From Bacillota bacterium (GTDB taxonomy: Bacteria > Bacillota > Clostridia > Oscillospirales > Oscillospiraceae): a DNA stretch of 39,186 nucleotides. Both the position numbers and the translations under genes were made by a program. The DNA is taken from positions 1 to 39,186 of the forward strand of contig JAUNCL010000022.1 in NCBI GenBank assembly GCA_030535235.1. Reading direction: 5' to 3'. Numbering within the stretch: position 1 is the first letter of the stretch; each line of letters starts with the position of its first letter. Below, piece by piece: positions 24,469 to 31,974 of the stretch. Below the pieces are notes generated by a model, which was given only the letters and a program-made list of their open reading frames with translations, was not told where the DNA came from and searched no databases.

Positions 24469-25658
24469 TATTCCATGGCCAAAATCCGGCGGTAGTTTTC
24501 CCGGTCGGTGTCCCCCTCGGTGCTGATGAGGAGGACCCGGGAAGTCCCGTCCAGGCCCAGCCTCTCCCGCAAACCGGCCAGCCGTTCCTCGGTCATGAGG
24601 CCCTCCAGCACCCCGGCGGTGACCGCCCCGGACTCACCGGAGACCACGGCAGGGTCCTCCCCCAGGGGTCTGCCCAGAAGCTGCATCCCCCGGGCGGCGT
24701 AGTGGTCGGCGCAGGAGACAAAGCCGTCGGCCACACCTTTCAAAATCTCCCAACTGACGGTGCAGGGCTCGCCGCAGCACAGGCCGGCCATCATGCTGTC
24801 CATGTCCCCGGTGACGAAGTGGAGACGGCCGTCGCCGGCCTTTGCGGTGCGGTAGAGGCAGTCGGCCCGGTCAGGCTCCACGATGACCGTCACCGGCCGG
24901 CGGTCCCCCCACAGGGCGGCGAAGTAACCGGCCACCGCCCCCGCCACGCTGCCCACCCCGGCCTGGAGGAACAGGTGGGTGGGGGACTCCGGCAGTTCCC
25001 GGGCGATCTCCCAGGCCAGGGTGGTGTACCCCTGCATGATGTGGGTGGGGACGTCCTCATACCCCTCCCAGGCGGTGTCCTGAATTAAAATCCAACCCCG
25101 TTCCCGGGCCATGGAGCTGGCCAGACGGACGGCATCATCGTAGTTCAGGTCGGTGATCTCCGCCTGGGCCCCCTGGGCCCGGATGTTTTCCAGCCGCTCC
25201 GGGGCGCTGCCCTTGGGCATGTAGACCACGGCGTCGTGGCCCAGGATCCGGGCGGCCCAGGCCACCCCCCGGCCGTGGTTGCCGTCGGTGGCGGTGACGA
25301 AGGTTTTCCGGCCCAGTCTGGCCTTGGCCTCGGGGGTGGTCAGAGCGGCGAAGGAATGCTCCTCCACGGGAATGCCCAGCTCCTGGCACAAATACGCGGC
25401 GATGGCATAACTCCCTCCCAACCCCTTGAAGGCGTTGAGGCCGAAGCGGTGGGATTCGTCCTTGACCCACAGGCTTTGAATCCCCAGCCGGGCGGCCTGA
25501 GCGGGCAGGGAGACCAGGGGGGTGGGGGCGTAGTCCACCAGGGACCGGTGGAACCGGTGGGCGGCCTCGGTGGCCTCCGGGGCGGTCAGGGCCAGGGCCT
25601 TGGGGTCGGCCTTGGGCGCGGGAACGAGATGACATTGGAACACGGGCATGGCGTCCAT
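24468..25658 (-). CDS. dpaL: Diaminopropionate ammonia-lyase
   Basis: PLP-dependent fold-type II enzyme that splits 2,3-diaminopropionate into pyruvate and two ammonia. The 396-residue length and motifs fit the YgeX/DpaL family: TPLVSLPAQAARLG, the PLP-lysine motif NAFKGLGGSYA, TATDGNHGRGVAWAARILG, QDTAWEGYEDVPTHIMQGY, LQAGVGSVAGAVAGYF and VSGESGAVTAGVL. AAGGAGGAC precedes the ATG at 25658; an in-frame ATG lies three codons later. It follows the deaminase gene on the same strand, separated by a perfect hairpin, so co-transcription is uncertain. Other genes of the yge pathway are not present. Confidence 0.9.
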   Translation of the reverse strand: MDAMPVFQCHLVPAPKADPKALALTAPEATEAAHRFHRSLVDYAPTPLVSLPAQAARLGIQSLWVKDESHRFGLNAFKGLGGSYAIAAYLCQELGIPVEEHSFAALTTPEAKARLGRKTFVTATDGNHGRGVAWAARILGHDAVVYMPKGSAPERLENIRAQGAQAEITDLNYDDAVRLASSMARERGWILIQDTAWEGYEDVPTHIMQGYTTLAWEIARELPESPTHLFLQAGVGSVAGAVAGYFAALWGDRRPVTVIVEPDRADCLYRTAKAGDGRLHFVTGDMDSMMAGLCCGEPCTVSWEILKGVADGFVSCADHYAARGMQLLGRPLGEDPAVVSGESGAVTAGVLEGLMTEERLAGLRERLGLDGTSRVLLISTEGDTDRENYRRILAME

Positions 25659-25679
25659 GGGGCGTCCTCCTTTTAATAG

Positions 25680-25706
25680 TACGGCTGGGTCAATGACCCA
25701 GCCGTA
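25680..25706 (-). terminator. Palindromic hairpin between the dCMP deaminase gene and dpaL
   Basis: Perfect 27-base palindrome: TACGGCTGGGTCA and TGACCCAGCCGTA around a single base. On the minus strand only CTATTAAAAGG follows, so it lacks a T run; it may attenuate or process the transcript rather than end it. Confidence 0.55.
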
Positions 25707-25715
25707 TCCATGTGA

Positions 25716-26126
25716 TTATTCAACTTCCTGGGTGATGACCTGGGCGATGCCGGCGTTTTTGATGAGCTTTTGGCAGATCAGACAGGGCTCGGCCTTGATG
25801 GGGGTGTCCCCGTCGAAGCCCACCAGGTAGAGGGTGCTGCCGATCATGTCCCGCCGGGCGGCGCTGATGATGGCGTTCATCTCCGCGTGGACGGCCACGC
25901 ACTTCTCGTACTGCTCCCCGTGGGGGATGTTGTGCTCGATGCGCCAGCAGGTGCCCACGTCGCAGCAGTTGGCGTCCCCCCGGGGGGCGCCGTTGTAGCC
26001 GGTGGCGATGATCTCGTCCTCCCGGACGATGATGGCCCCGTACTGGCGGCGCAGACAGGTAGAGCCCCGGGCCACCTCGGCGGCGATGCGCAGGTATCTG
26101 GCTTTCTTGCTTTCTCTGGTTCTCAT
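25716..26126 (-). CDS. dCMP/cytidine deaminase family protein (ComEB-like)
   Basis: A 136-residue zinc-dependent deaminase. The zinc and catalytic motifs are HAEMNAI and PCLICQKLI; the N-terminal ATGYNGAPRGDANC is typical of deoxycytidylate deaminases, which make dUMP from dCMP for thymidylate synthesis. It resembles ComEB of B. subtilis. The motif CDVGTCWRIEHNIPHG, with further Cys residues, may bind a second zinc as in T4-type dCMP deaminase. A promoter lies at 26182-26211 on the same strand. Confidence 0.9.
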   Translation of the reverse strand: MRTRESKKARYLRIAAEVARGSTCLRRQYGAIIVREDEIIATGYNGAPRGDANCCDVGTCWRIEHNIPHGEQYEKCVAVHAEMNAIISAARRDMIGSTLYLVGFDGDTPIKAEPCLICQKLIKNAGIAQVITQEVE

Positions 26127-26181
26127 GTGGTATATACCTCGAACTTTTTCGATAGAATCAAATCATGGGGTGCTTTTTCTC

Positions 26182-26211
26182 ATCATACCACGGGGAACCC
26201 TTCCGGGGCAA
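26182..26211 (-). promoter_or_regulatory. Promoter of the dCMP deaminase gene
   Basis: Minus strand TTGCCC (26206-26211), an 18-base spacer, then TATGAT (26182-26187). It starts just after the stop of the ybjQ-like gene. Confidence 0.5.
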
Positions 26212-26214
26212 GCA

Positions 26215-26526
26215 TTACTTGAATTTCACCGCTGTGCCGTAGGCCATGACCTCAGCGGCCCCCTGCATGACGGCGGAGGTGGTGTAGCGGACGTTCACCA
26301 CGGCGTCAGCCCCCAGGCTGGCGGCCTCGGCCTCCATCCGCTGGGTGGCCAGCTCCCGGGCGGCGTTCATCATCTCGGTGTAGGCCCCCAGCTCGCCGCC
26401 CACCAGGGTTTTGAGGCCCTGGGTGATGTCCCGGCCGATGTTCTTGGTCTAGATGGTGGAGCCCTTTACCAGCCCCAGCATCTCCAGCTCTTTTCCGGTA
26501 ATATAATCGGTGTTCACGATGATCAT
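26215..26526 (-). pseudogene. YbjQ/UPF0145 family protein with in-frame amber stop
   Basis: Read from the ATG at 26526 (GAAAGGAG upstream) the frame gives MIIVNTDYITGKELEMLGLV, then KGSTI, a TAG at codon 26 (26449-26451), then TKNIGRDITQGLKTLVGGEL, GAYTEMMNAARELATQRMEA, EAASLGADAVVNVRYTTSAV and a normal end. The whole 103-residue length matches the UPF0145/YbjQ family of putative metal-binding pentamers (GGELGAYTEMM, AASLGADAVV). The family often has Gln or a similar residue at the stop position, and TAG is one change from CAG. A restart at 26403 would make only the C-terminal 62 residues. It lies downstream of the SPFH and ribbon-helix-helix genes. Confidence 0.85.
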
Positions 26527-26550
26527 AGGGATGCTCCTTTCATGATTTGG

Positions 26551-26760
26551 TCATTCGATGTCAAACTCCGGCGGTACGTCGATCTGGTCGGAGACGTACT
26601 TGCCGTTCTTCTTCCGCTGGCGGACGCATTCGGTGAGGAGATATTCGATCTGGCCGTTCACCGAGCGGAAGTCATCCTCTGCCCAGGCCGCAAGGGCGGC
26701 GTAGAGCTTGGTGGACAGACGCAGAGGGATCTGCTTCTTGGCATCCTTCTTCTCTGCCAT
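26551..26760 (-). CDS. Arc-like ribbon-helix-helix DNA-binding protein
   Basis: A 69-residue protein with an RHH pattern: strand [14 protein letters not shown], then helices [19 protein letters not shown] and TECVRQRKK. It is related to Arc/MetJ-type or antitoxin-type regulators. It starts 4 bases after the SPFH stop and probably shares that transcript. SPFH genes followed by an Arc-like gene are a recurring pair in Clostridia, to my knowledge without an established role. It could repress its own operon; a 12-base palindrome lies downstream of the SPFH promoter. Confidence 0.8.
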   Translation of the reverse strand: MAEKKDAKKQIPLRLSTKLYAALAAWAEDDFRSVNGQIEYLLTECVRQRKKNGKYVSDQIDVPPEFDIE

Positions 26761-26764
26761 GGGT

Positions 26765-27784
26765 TTAATACAGGCTCCCGGTGTTCACGATGGGCTGGGC
26801 GTCATGGCTGCCGCAGAGGACCACCAGCAGGTTGGACACCATGGCGGCTTTTCTCTCCTCGTCCAGCTCCACCATGCCGCTCTCGTTCAGCCGGGCCAGG
26901 GCCATCTCCACGGTGCCCACGGCCCCGTCCACGATCATCTTCCGGGCGTCGATGATGGCGGAGGCCTGCTGACGCTGAAGCATGACGGCGGCGATCTCCG
27001 AGGCGTAGGCCAGGTAGGTGATGCGGGCCTCCAGGATCTCCAGGCCGGCCTCCCGGACCTTGGCCTGGATCTCGTCCCGGATGCGGGCGGCCACCACTTC
27101 GCTGGACCCCCGCAGGCTGCCCTCGTCGGCCACGCCGTCGCCGGTGGTGTCCACGCCGGGGGCTACGTCGTAGGGATAGAGCCGGACGATGTTCCGCAGG
27201 GCGCTGTCGCACTGGAGGGAGAGGAACTCCTTGTAGTTGTCCACATCAAAGACCGCCTTGGCGGTGTCCACCACCCGCCAGGTGACGGCGATGCCGATCT
27301 CCACCGGGTTGCCCAGGCAGTCGTTGATCTTCTGGCGGCTGTTGTTCAGGGTCATGATTTTCAGGGAGATCTTCTTGCTGCCGGTCTCCTTGGCGGAGGA
27401 TGCGGCGGCCCCCCCGAAGAGGACCCCAATGGCCTTGGAGCCGCTGTCGCCGCCGGACACGTCTCCGCTCTGGCTGAGCTTGGTCTTGGCGGCGGGGTTC
27501 ACGGCCACGCAGAAGGGGTTCACGAAGTAGAAGCCCTCCCCCTTCAGGGTGCCGATGTAGTTGCCAAAAAGGGTGAGGACCAGGGCCTCCTGGGGCCCCA
27601 GGACCTTCAGGCCCGGCCAGAAGAGCCAGCCCAGGCAGAGGTAGACGATGCACACCACCATGGGCAGAAGATTCCCGGAGGCGGCGGAGAGGATGGTCCC
27701 GGCGATGGCCAGGGCGTACAGCAGGATGGAAATCAGCAGCACGGCCATGCCGTTCTTTCTGTTGCTCAAAATTCGTTCAGTCAT
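26765..27784 (-). CDS. SPFH (stomatin/prohibitin/flotillin, band 7) domain protein
   Basis: A 339-residue protein with two N-terminal hydrophobic segments (about 13-32 and 37-57), then an SPFH domain (about 60-290): [69 protein letters not shown] and a helical segment ending [17 protein letters not shown] Gly/Ser/Ala-rich insert near 105-135 is typical of this clostridial subgroup. SPFH proteins form large membrane assemblies; the partner here is unknown. GGAGGG precedes the ATG and a consensus promoter lies upstream. Confidence 0.9.
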   Translation of the reverse strand: MTERILSNRKNGMAVLLISILLYALAIAGTILSAASGNLLPMVVCIVYLCLGWLFWPGLKVLGPQEALVLTLFGNYIGTLKGEGFYFVNPFCVAVNPAAKTKLSQSGDVSGGDSGSKAIGVLFGGAAASSAKETGSKKISLKIMTLNNSRQKINDCLGNPVEIGIAVTWRVVDTAKAVFDVDNYKEFLSLQCDSALRNIVRLYPYDVAPGVDTTGDGVADEGSLRGSSEVVAARIRDEIQAKVREAGLEILEARITYLAYASEIAAVMLQRQQASAIIDARKMIVDGAVGTVEMALARLNESGMVELDEERKAAMVSNLLVVLCGSHDAQPIVNTGSLY

Positions 27785-27808
27785 TGAGAAACCCTCCAGA
27801 CAGATTGA

Positions 27809-27849
27809 TTTGATATCAAAAATATATCACATTGAACCGCTGTTGTCAA
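27809..27849 (-). promoter_or_regulatory. Promoter and palindromic operator candidate of the SPFH operon
   Basis: Minus strand TTGACA (27844-27849), a 17-base spacer, and TATATT (27821-27826). Directly downstream, at the probable transcription start, is the perfect palindrome TTTGATATCAAA (27809-27820), a plausible repressor site. Confidence 0.75.
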
Positions 27850-27906
27850 CCCATGGAATGTTCTCCAAGAGCCAAATCAGACTGACATTCTATGGAATCT
27901 GTCAAC

Positions 27907-27935
27907 TTGCCAAGGGGAGAAAGGTATGCTATATT
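27907..27935 (+). promoter_or_regulatory. Promoter of the DegV gene
   Basis: TTGCCA (27907-27912), a 17-base spacer, and TATATT (27930-27935), divergent from the SPFH promoter and about 70 bases before the GTG start. Confidence 0.6.
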
Positions 27936-28005
27936 TAATTGTTGAAGAAAACAATTTCGTTTGTGAATCACGAAAAACAACGGCCAGAGGGCGGGAGGTA
28001 TCTTT

Positions 28006-28857
28006 GTGAGAACAGCCATTGTAACGGACACCAACAGCGGCATTTCCGCCGGGCAGGCGGAGGCAATGGGCATCCACCTGATCCCCATGCCCTTCTGTAT
28101 CGGCGGCGAGACCTTCCACGAGGGGAAGGACATCTCCCACGCCCTCTTCTTTGAAAAAATGGAGTCAGGGGTGGAGGTCTCCACCTCCCAGCCCTCCCCG
28201 GCGGATATCATCGCCCTGTGGGAGCGTCTCCTGGAGGACCACGACGCCGTCCTCCACTTCCCCATGACCTCGGAGCTCAGCGGCTCCTGCGCCTCGGCCA
28301 AGGCTCTGGCCCAGGAGTACGGCGGCCGGGTGCTGGTGGTGGACGACAAGCGGATCTCCGTGACCCTGATGCAGTCCATCCGCAACGCCCAGGTCCTGCT
28401 GGCCCAGGGCAAGACCGCCGGGGAGGTCCGGGGCATTCTGGAGGCCGAGAGCTATGACTCCAGCATCTATATCGCCGTGAACACCTTAGAATACTTGAAA
28501 AAGAGCGGCCGGGTCACCGCCGCCGGGGCGGCCATGGCCTCCATTCTGAGCATCAAGCCGGTGCTCCAGATCCAGGGGGGCAAGCTGGACGCCTACAAAA
28601 AGGTCCGGGGCATGGGCCACGCCAAGGAAACCCTTCTGGACGCCCTGCGGAAGGATCTGGACACCCGGTTCAGCGGCATGGAGATGAACGTCTTTGCCGG
28701 GTACTCCGGCGGCGACCCCGCCCTGGGGGAGGGCTGGCTGGCCGAGGTCCAGCGGGCGTTCCCGGAATACGAGGTGGAGCTGATCTCCCTGCCCCTGAGC
28801 ATCTGCTGCCACACCGGCGGCGGGGCCTTGGGGGTTGCCTGTGCGAAGAAGTGGTGA
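28006..28857 (+). CDS. DegV family fatty-acid-binding protein (GTG start)
   Basis: A 283-residue DegV (FakB-like) protein. Family motifs: MRTAIVTDTNSGISAGQAEA, IPMPFCIGGETFHEGKDI, VSTSQPSPADIIALWE, FPMTSELSGSCASAKALAQE, VDDKRISVTL, and SIKPVLQIQGGKL. Members bind a long-chain fatty acid and present it to the kinase FakA for phospholipid synthesis; fakA is not in this window. The start is GTG at 28006, preceded by GGGAGG and required by the family N-terminus. It is a single-gene unit. Confidence 0.9.
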   Translation: MRTAIVTDTNSGISAGQAEAMGIHLIPMPFCIGGETFHEGKDISHALFFEKMESGVEVSTSQPSPADIIALWERLLEDHDAVLHFPMTSELSGSCASAKALAQEYGGRVLVVDDKRISVTLMQSIRNAQVLLAQGKTAGEVRGILEAESYDSSIYIAVNTLEYLKKSGRVTAAGAAMASILSIKPVLQIQGGKLDAYKKVRGMGHAKETLLDALRKDLDTRFSGMEMNVFAGYSGGDPALGEGWLAEVQRAFPEYEVELISLPLSICCHTGGGALGVACAKKW

Positions 28858-28873
28858 GGGAACCCTGTCAGAC

Positions 28874-29125
28874 GGCCTGTTGCAAAATTAACAAAATGCA
28901 CAACCCCAAACGAATGTATGGCGGGTCAAACGCGAAAGGCTCCCTCTGATGAGGGAGCTGGCACGACGAAGTCGTGACTGAGGGAGAGATAATCCGTGTG
29001 AAAGGGTATTCCAGTCTTTCTCGCTGGGGTATCTCTCCCTCCGTCTTCGCCCTGCGGGCGAATCCACATCCCTCATCAGAGGGAGGCTTTTCATTTTGTG
29101 AACCCTGCGCATTTTGCAACAGGCC
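28874..29125. mobile_element. MITE-like element with 15-bp terminal inverted repeats
   Basis: The 252-base segment begins GGCCTGTTGCAAAAT (28874-28888) and ends with its exact complement ATTTTGCAACAGGCC (29111-29125). No coding sequence is present; the interior carries copy 2 of the palindromic repeat. The end sequence CATTTTGCAAC recurs at 37366-37376 beside the IS1182-like transposase remnant, so mobilisation by that family is plausible. Confidence 0.65.
28936..29090 (+). repeat. Palindromic dispersed repeat, copy 2 (nested in the TIR element)
   Basis: Starts AAGGCTCCCTCTGATGAGGG and ends with the complementary CCCTCATCAGAGGGAGGCTT. The left arm continues AGCTGGCACGACGAAGTCGT then GACTGAGGGAG, the same order as copies 1 and 3; the right arm has CTCCCTCCGTCTTCGCCCTG and GCGGGCGAATCCAC, also like copy 3. 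Confidence 0.8.
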
Positions 29126-29132
29126 CTTTCGA

Positions 29133-29187
29133 TTTAATCAAATCTTAAGACTTTCCCTATTTTTTCTTTGGAAACATGGGTTACAAT
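29133..29187 (+). promoter_or_regulatory. Regulated promoter of the first secreted-protein gene (motif copy 1)
   Basis: TTTAATCAAATCTTAA (29133-29148), then 33 bases, then the -10 box TACAAT (29182-29187). No -35 match is seen, as at activator-dependent promoters. The motif and spacing recur at 30404 and 30614. Confidence 0.65.
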
Positions 29188-29247
29188 GAGACTGTCACAA
29201 GGAACTGGTCCTGCTTTGACAGGAATTTTTGAAAAGGAGGCACTCTC

Positions 29248-30384
29248 ATGAAAAAGCGAACCCGAATCACTGCCTGCCTGACAGCCGGTGTGCTCATCCT
29301 GGCGGTCTCCGCCACAGCGGCCTTCGGCAGCGCCAACGGCTACTCTTCCTACAAAAACGCGGTGATGGACCTGGCCCTCAAGGAGGAGAACTTCTCCGCC
29401 AAGGGGACCGTGGAGGTCAAGCTGGACGGCAAGGCTTTCACCACCATGGACGTGGACTACGCCCAGGACGGCGTGAACCGCTCCACCTGCACCACCACCA
29501 CCGAGGACGGCGAGACCTACACCCACTGGGACACCACGCTGAACGGAGAGAATACCTGGTTCAGCTCCGAAAGCGACGTCTACTGGCAAGCCCAGGTGGA
29601 CCGGGATAACACCACCCTCCTGGGGTACGACAAGAACGACGAGATGCAGTCTCGTCTCATCAACTTCCTCTCTATCGCCGCCGACACCGTGGCCGGTGAG
29701 CTGAAGAACAACTTTGTCCAGGTGGGCTCCCAGGACGGCAAGGACCTCTATCAGGTGTCCATCTCCGGCAGTCAGGTCCCCTCTCTGGTGAACGCCGGGC
29801 TCTCCCTCTTCGCCTATGAGGCCGCCGGCGGGGACAACGATGACTGCGGCCACATCACCTGGGACAGCTACTGGGGCGCGGAGATCGCCTATTACGAAAA
29901 GACCACCGGCGAGACCCTGTCCCAGGAGCTGAAGACCGCTCTGATCGAGGGCTATGACGAGGCCTTCTACCAGGCCCACATGGCAGAGATCAACAAGCTG
30001 GACGAAAACAGTGACAAGATGTACGACTACTACAGCGAGATTCTGGAACAGAAGGGTAACGTGGGCGTCGTGTATATCAAGGACGACGGCAGCTATGACT
30101 ACTACCCCACCTGGATGGACTACCGGGCTGCACAGGGGGGCCAGGGTGCGGACAATCTGGATTACTATGTCGCCAAGGAGCTGACCCTGGAGCAGGTGGA
30201 CTGCACCTTTGCCCTGGACAAGGACGGCCGGCTGACAGACAACCAGATCACCGCCAGCTTCACCGCCACCGACGCCAAGGGCGGCCGCCACACCCTGGAG
30301 GTCACCGCCGACCTGACGGTCAGCGACTACGGAACCACCCAGGTCCAGCCTCTGGACGTGGGCGACCGGACCAAATCTGCGTAA
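29248..30384 (+). CDS. Secreted protein of unknown function, paralogue 1
   Basis: A 378-residue exported protein. The N-terminus is a signal peptide or anchor (MKKRTRITACLTAGVLILAV, then SATAAFGSANG); no lipobox Cys is placed for lipid attachment. The mature part is Asp/Tyr/Thr-rich and acidic. It shares with the next gene the blocks LILAVSATAAFGS, ELKNNFVQVGS, VPSLVNAGLSLFA, YYEKTTGETLS, ILEQKG, DYYPT and a C-terminal segment VDCTFALDKDGRLTDNQIT with SFTATDAKGGRH. I do not recognise the family. The location before an ABC transporter and two-component system suggests a role in envelope sensing or defence. Confidence 0.85.
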   Translation: MKKRTRITACLTAGVLILAVSATAAFGSANGYSSYKNAVMDLALKEENFSAKGTVEVKLDGKAFTTMDVDYAQDGVNRSTCTTTTEDGETYTHWDTTLNGENTWFSSESDVYWQAQVDRDNTTLLGYDKNDEMQSRLINFLSIAADTVAGELKNNFVQVGSQDGKDLYQVSISGSQVPSLVNAGLSLFAYEAAGGDNDDCGHITWDSYWGAEIAYYEKTTGETLSQELKTALIEGYDEAFYQAHMAEINKLDENSDKMYDYYSEILEQKGNVGVVYIKDDGSYDYYPTWMDYRAAQGGQGADNLDYYVAKELTLEQVDCTFALDKDGRLTDNQITASFTATDAKGGRHTLEVTADLTVSDYGTTQVQPLDVGDRTKSA

Positions 30385-30403
30385 CTACAGAGGCAACTTC
30401 ATA

Positions 30404-30451
30404 AAATCTTAAGAATTTGCCCATGGTTTGTTCATGGTTATCTGCTATCCT
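30404..30451 (+). promoter_or_regulatory. Regulated promoter between the secreted-protein genes (motif copy 2)
   Basis: AAATCTTAA (30404-30412), 33 bases, then TATCCT (30446-30451). The intervening bases share CC(C)AT and TTTGTTC with the other two copies. It lies 20 bases after the first gene and would produce a short transcript up to the hairpin at 30564-30593, or read through into the second gene. Confidence 0.5.
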
Positions 30452-30457
30452 GTGGAT

Positions 30458-30600
30458 ACTGGAACGGGCGGGCGGCCCCTTGTCGGGCGCGGGCAGCCTG
30501 CCAACCGTTTCCTCCTTTTGTCTTTTCTTTCTCTTCCTCTTTCCTCTCTTTTGCGCCTGACCCGCCGCCCCTTGCCTTCCGGCAAGGGGCGGCTCTTTGC
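30458..30600 (+). ncRNA. Candidate small RNA or long leader
   Basis: The segment starts after motif copy 2 and ends at a strong GC hairpin (30564-30593). It contains a pyrimidine-rich tract of about 55 bases (30508-30560). An overlapping open frame from 30428 has no codon bias like its neighbours and runs through the hairpin and the next promoter, so it is not taken as coding. The RNA is inferred only from promoter and terminator placement. Confidence 0.3.
30564..30600 (+). terminator. Hairpin upstream of the second secreted-protein gene
   Basis: 13-bp stem GCCGCCCCTTGCC / GGCAAGGGGCGGC with loop TTCC, followed by TCTTTGCTTCTTC. The T content is moderate. Confidence 0.65.
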
Positions 30601-30613
30601 TTCTTCGGAAAGA

Positions 30614-30668
30614 TTTAATCAAATCTTAATAGAATCCCTATCCTTTTTTCAGGAATCTACGGTATAAT
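30614..30668 (+). promoter_or_regulatory. Regulated promoter of the second secreted-protein gene (motif copy 3)
   Basis: TTTAATCAAATCTTAA (30614-30629), 33 bases, then TATAAT (30663-30668). The 16-base upstream motif is identical to that at 29133. Confidence 0.7.
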
Positions 30669-30732
30669 AAGATTGTCAAGCAGATCAGTTCCCCAACGGG
30701 ACATTCCATATCTCACCAAAGGAGGAATTTCC

Positions 30733-31866
30733 ATGAAGAAGCAGCGCAGACTGATGGTCTGTCTGGTGGCCGGTGTCCTCATCCTGGCGGTCTCCGCCAC
30801 GGCGGCCTTCGGCAGCGTCAACGGCTACACCAAGTACAAGACCGCCTTGAAGGCCCTGGCCATGGAGGAGGACAACTTCACCGCCGCCGGGACCCTGACC
30901 GCCTCCCTGGACGGCAAGGAGGTCATGAAGGTCCAGGCCGACTACACCATAGCCGCCCCCGACTATGCCCTGTCCACCACCGCCACCCAGAACGGCCATA
31001 CCTATGCGGAATACAACGGCACCGTGGATGGGGTCTACACCTGGCACCACGGCGGCGACACCTACTGCCAGTACGACCAGGACGAGGGCCAGAAGAATTT
31101 CCTGGGGTTTGATGCCAGCGACGAGATGCAGAGACGTCTGGTTACCTTTATGGAGTTGGCCGCCGACACCGTGGTGGGCGACCTGAAAAACAACTTCGTG
31201 GAGGTGGGCAGCGAGAACGGCAGCACCCTCTATCAGGTGAACATCGCCAACAGTCAGGTCCCCTCCCTGGTCAACGCCGGGCTCTCCCTCTTCGCCTGCG
31301 CCCTGGCCGAGGATCAGTCCACCGTCAGCACCGTCCGCTATGAGGACTACGACGCAAACACCTTTGCCTACTACGAAAAGACCACCGGCGAGACCCTCTC
31401 CGAGGACTTCAAGAACGGCTATCTCTACGGCGGCGACGACGCCTGGCACGAGGCCAACGAGGCCCAGCTGGACAAATTCTATGACGTCATCTCCAAGGAC
31501 TGGGAGAATGAATACTACCAGATCCTGGAGCAGAAGGGCAGCGGCGTTGTCTACGTCTACACCGACGGCACCTATGACTACTACCCCACCATGCGGGATT
31601 TCGCCAGCGCCCACCCCAGCGGCAACCTCTCCGATGACCTGTATTACTATGTGGGCAAGGACATGGTGCTGGACAACGTGGACTGCACCTTCGGCGTGGA
31701 CCAGAACGGCAGACTGACCTCCAACCAGATCACCGTCACCTTCACCGCCACCGACCTGGACGGCGGCCGCCATGCGCTGGTTCTCACCGGCGACCTGCAG
31801 GTCAGCGATTACGGCTCCACCGTGGTGGAGCAGCCCGACCTCACCGGAAAAACCAAGGTCAACTGA
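30733..31866 (+). CDS. Secreted protein of unknown function, paralogue 2
   Basis: A 377-residue protein colinear with paralogue 1 over its whole length: signal region MKKQRRLMVCLVAGVLILAV then SATAAFGSVNG, and conserved blocks DLKNNFVEVGS, VPSLVNAGLSLFA, YYEKTTGETLSED, YYQILEQKGSGVVYV, DGTYDYYPT, VDCTFGVDQNGRLTSNQIT and FTATDLDGGRHAL. AAGGAGG precedes the ATG at 30733. The tandem copies share upstream control sequence too, so a segment including the promoter was duplicated. The ABC transporter genes follow with no separate promoter seen, only a possible attenuating hairpin. Confidence 0.85.
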   Translation: MKKQRRLMVCLVAGVLILAVSATAAFGSVNGYTKYKTALKALAMEEDNFTAAGTLTASLDGKEVMKVQADYTIAAPDYALSTTATQNGHTYAEYNGTVDGVYTWHHGGDTYCQYDQDEGQKNFLGFDASDEMQRRLVTFMELAADTVVGDLKNNFVEVGSENGSTLYQVNIANSQVPSLVNAGLSLFACALAEDQSTVSTVRYEDYDANTFAYYEKTTGETLSEDFKNGYLYGGDDAWHEANEAQLDKFYDVISKDWENEYYQILEQKGSGVVYVYTDGTYDYYPTMRDFASAHPSGNLSDDLYYYVGKDMVLDNVDCTFGVDQNGRLTSNQITVTFTATDLDGGRHALVLTGDLQVSDYGSTVVEQPDLTGKTKVN

Positions 31867-31906
31867 TCAAACCGGGACATCTCGTTCCTTCTCACATCAC
31901 GGCACA

Positions 31907-31945
31907 GCCCCGGAGATTCTCACCCTCCGGGGCCGGCCGTCCTTT
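31907..31945 (+). terminator. Possible attenuator between the secreted-protein genes and the ABC transporter
   Basis: Stem GCCCCGGAG / CTCCGGGGC (31907-31915 and 31925-31933) with a 9-base loop, then CGGCCGTCCTTTTG. The T run is short, so partial read-through into the ABC genes is likely. Confidence 0.5.
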
Positions 31946-31974
31946 TGACACACCCGCCTGGAAAGGAGCAGCTT

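Noticed and set aside
26449-26451. Stop-codon reassignment (TAG read as Gln) in this genome
   Set aside because: TAG ends aroQ and the sigma-like gene here at sensible family ends, so a local mutation or sequence error is more likely.
30428-30667. 79-residue open frame between the secreted-protein genes
   Set aside because: It runs through a terminator hairpin and a promoter, has no ribosome binding site and reads as low-complexity Leu/Ser/Arg from a pyrimidine tract.
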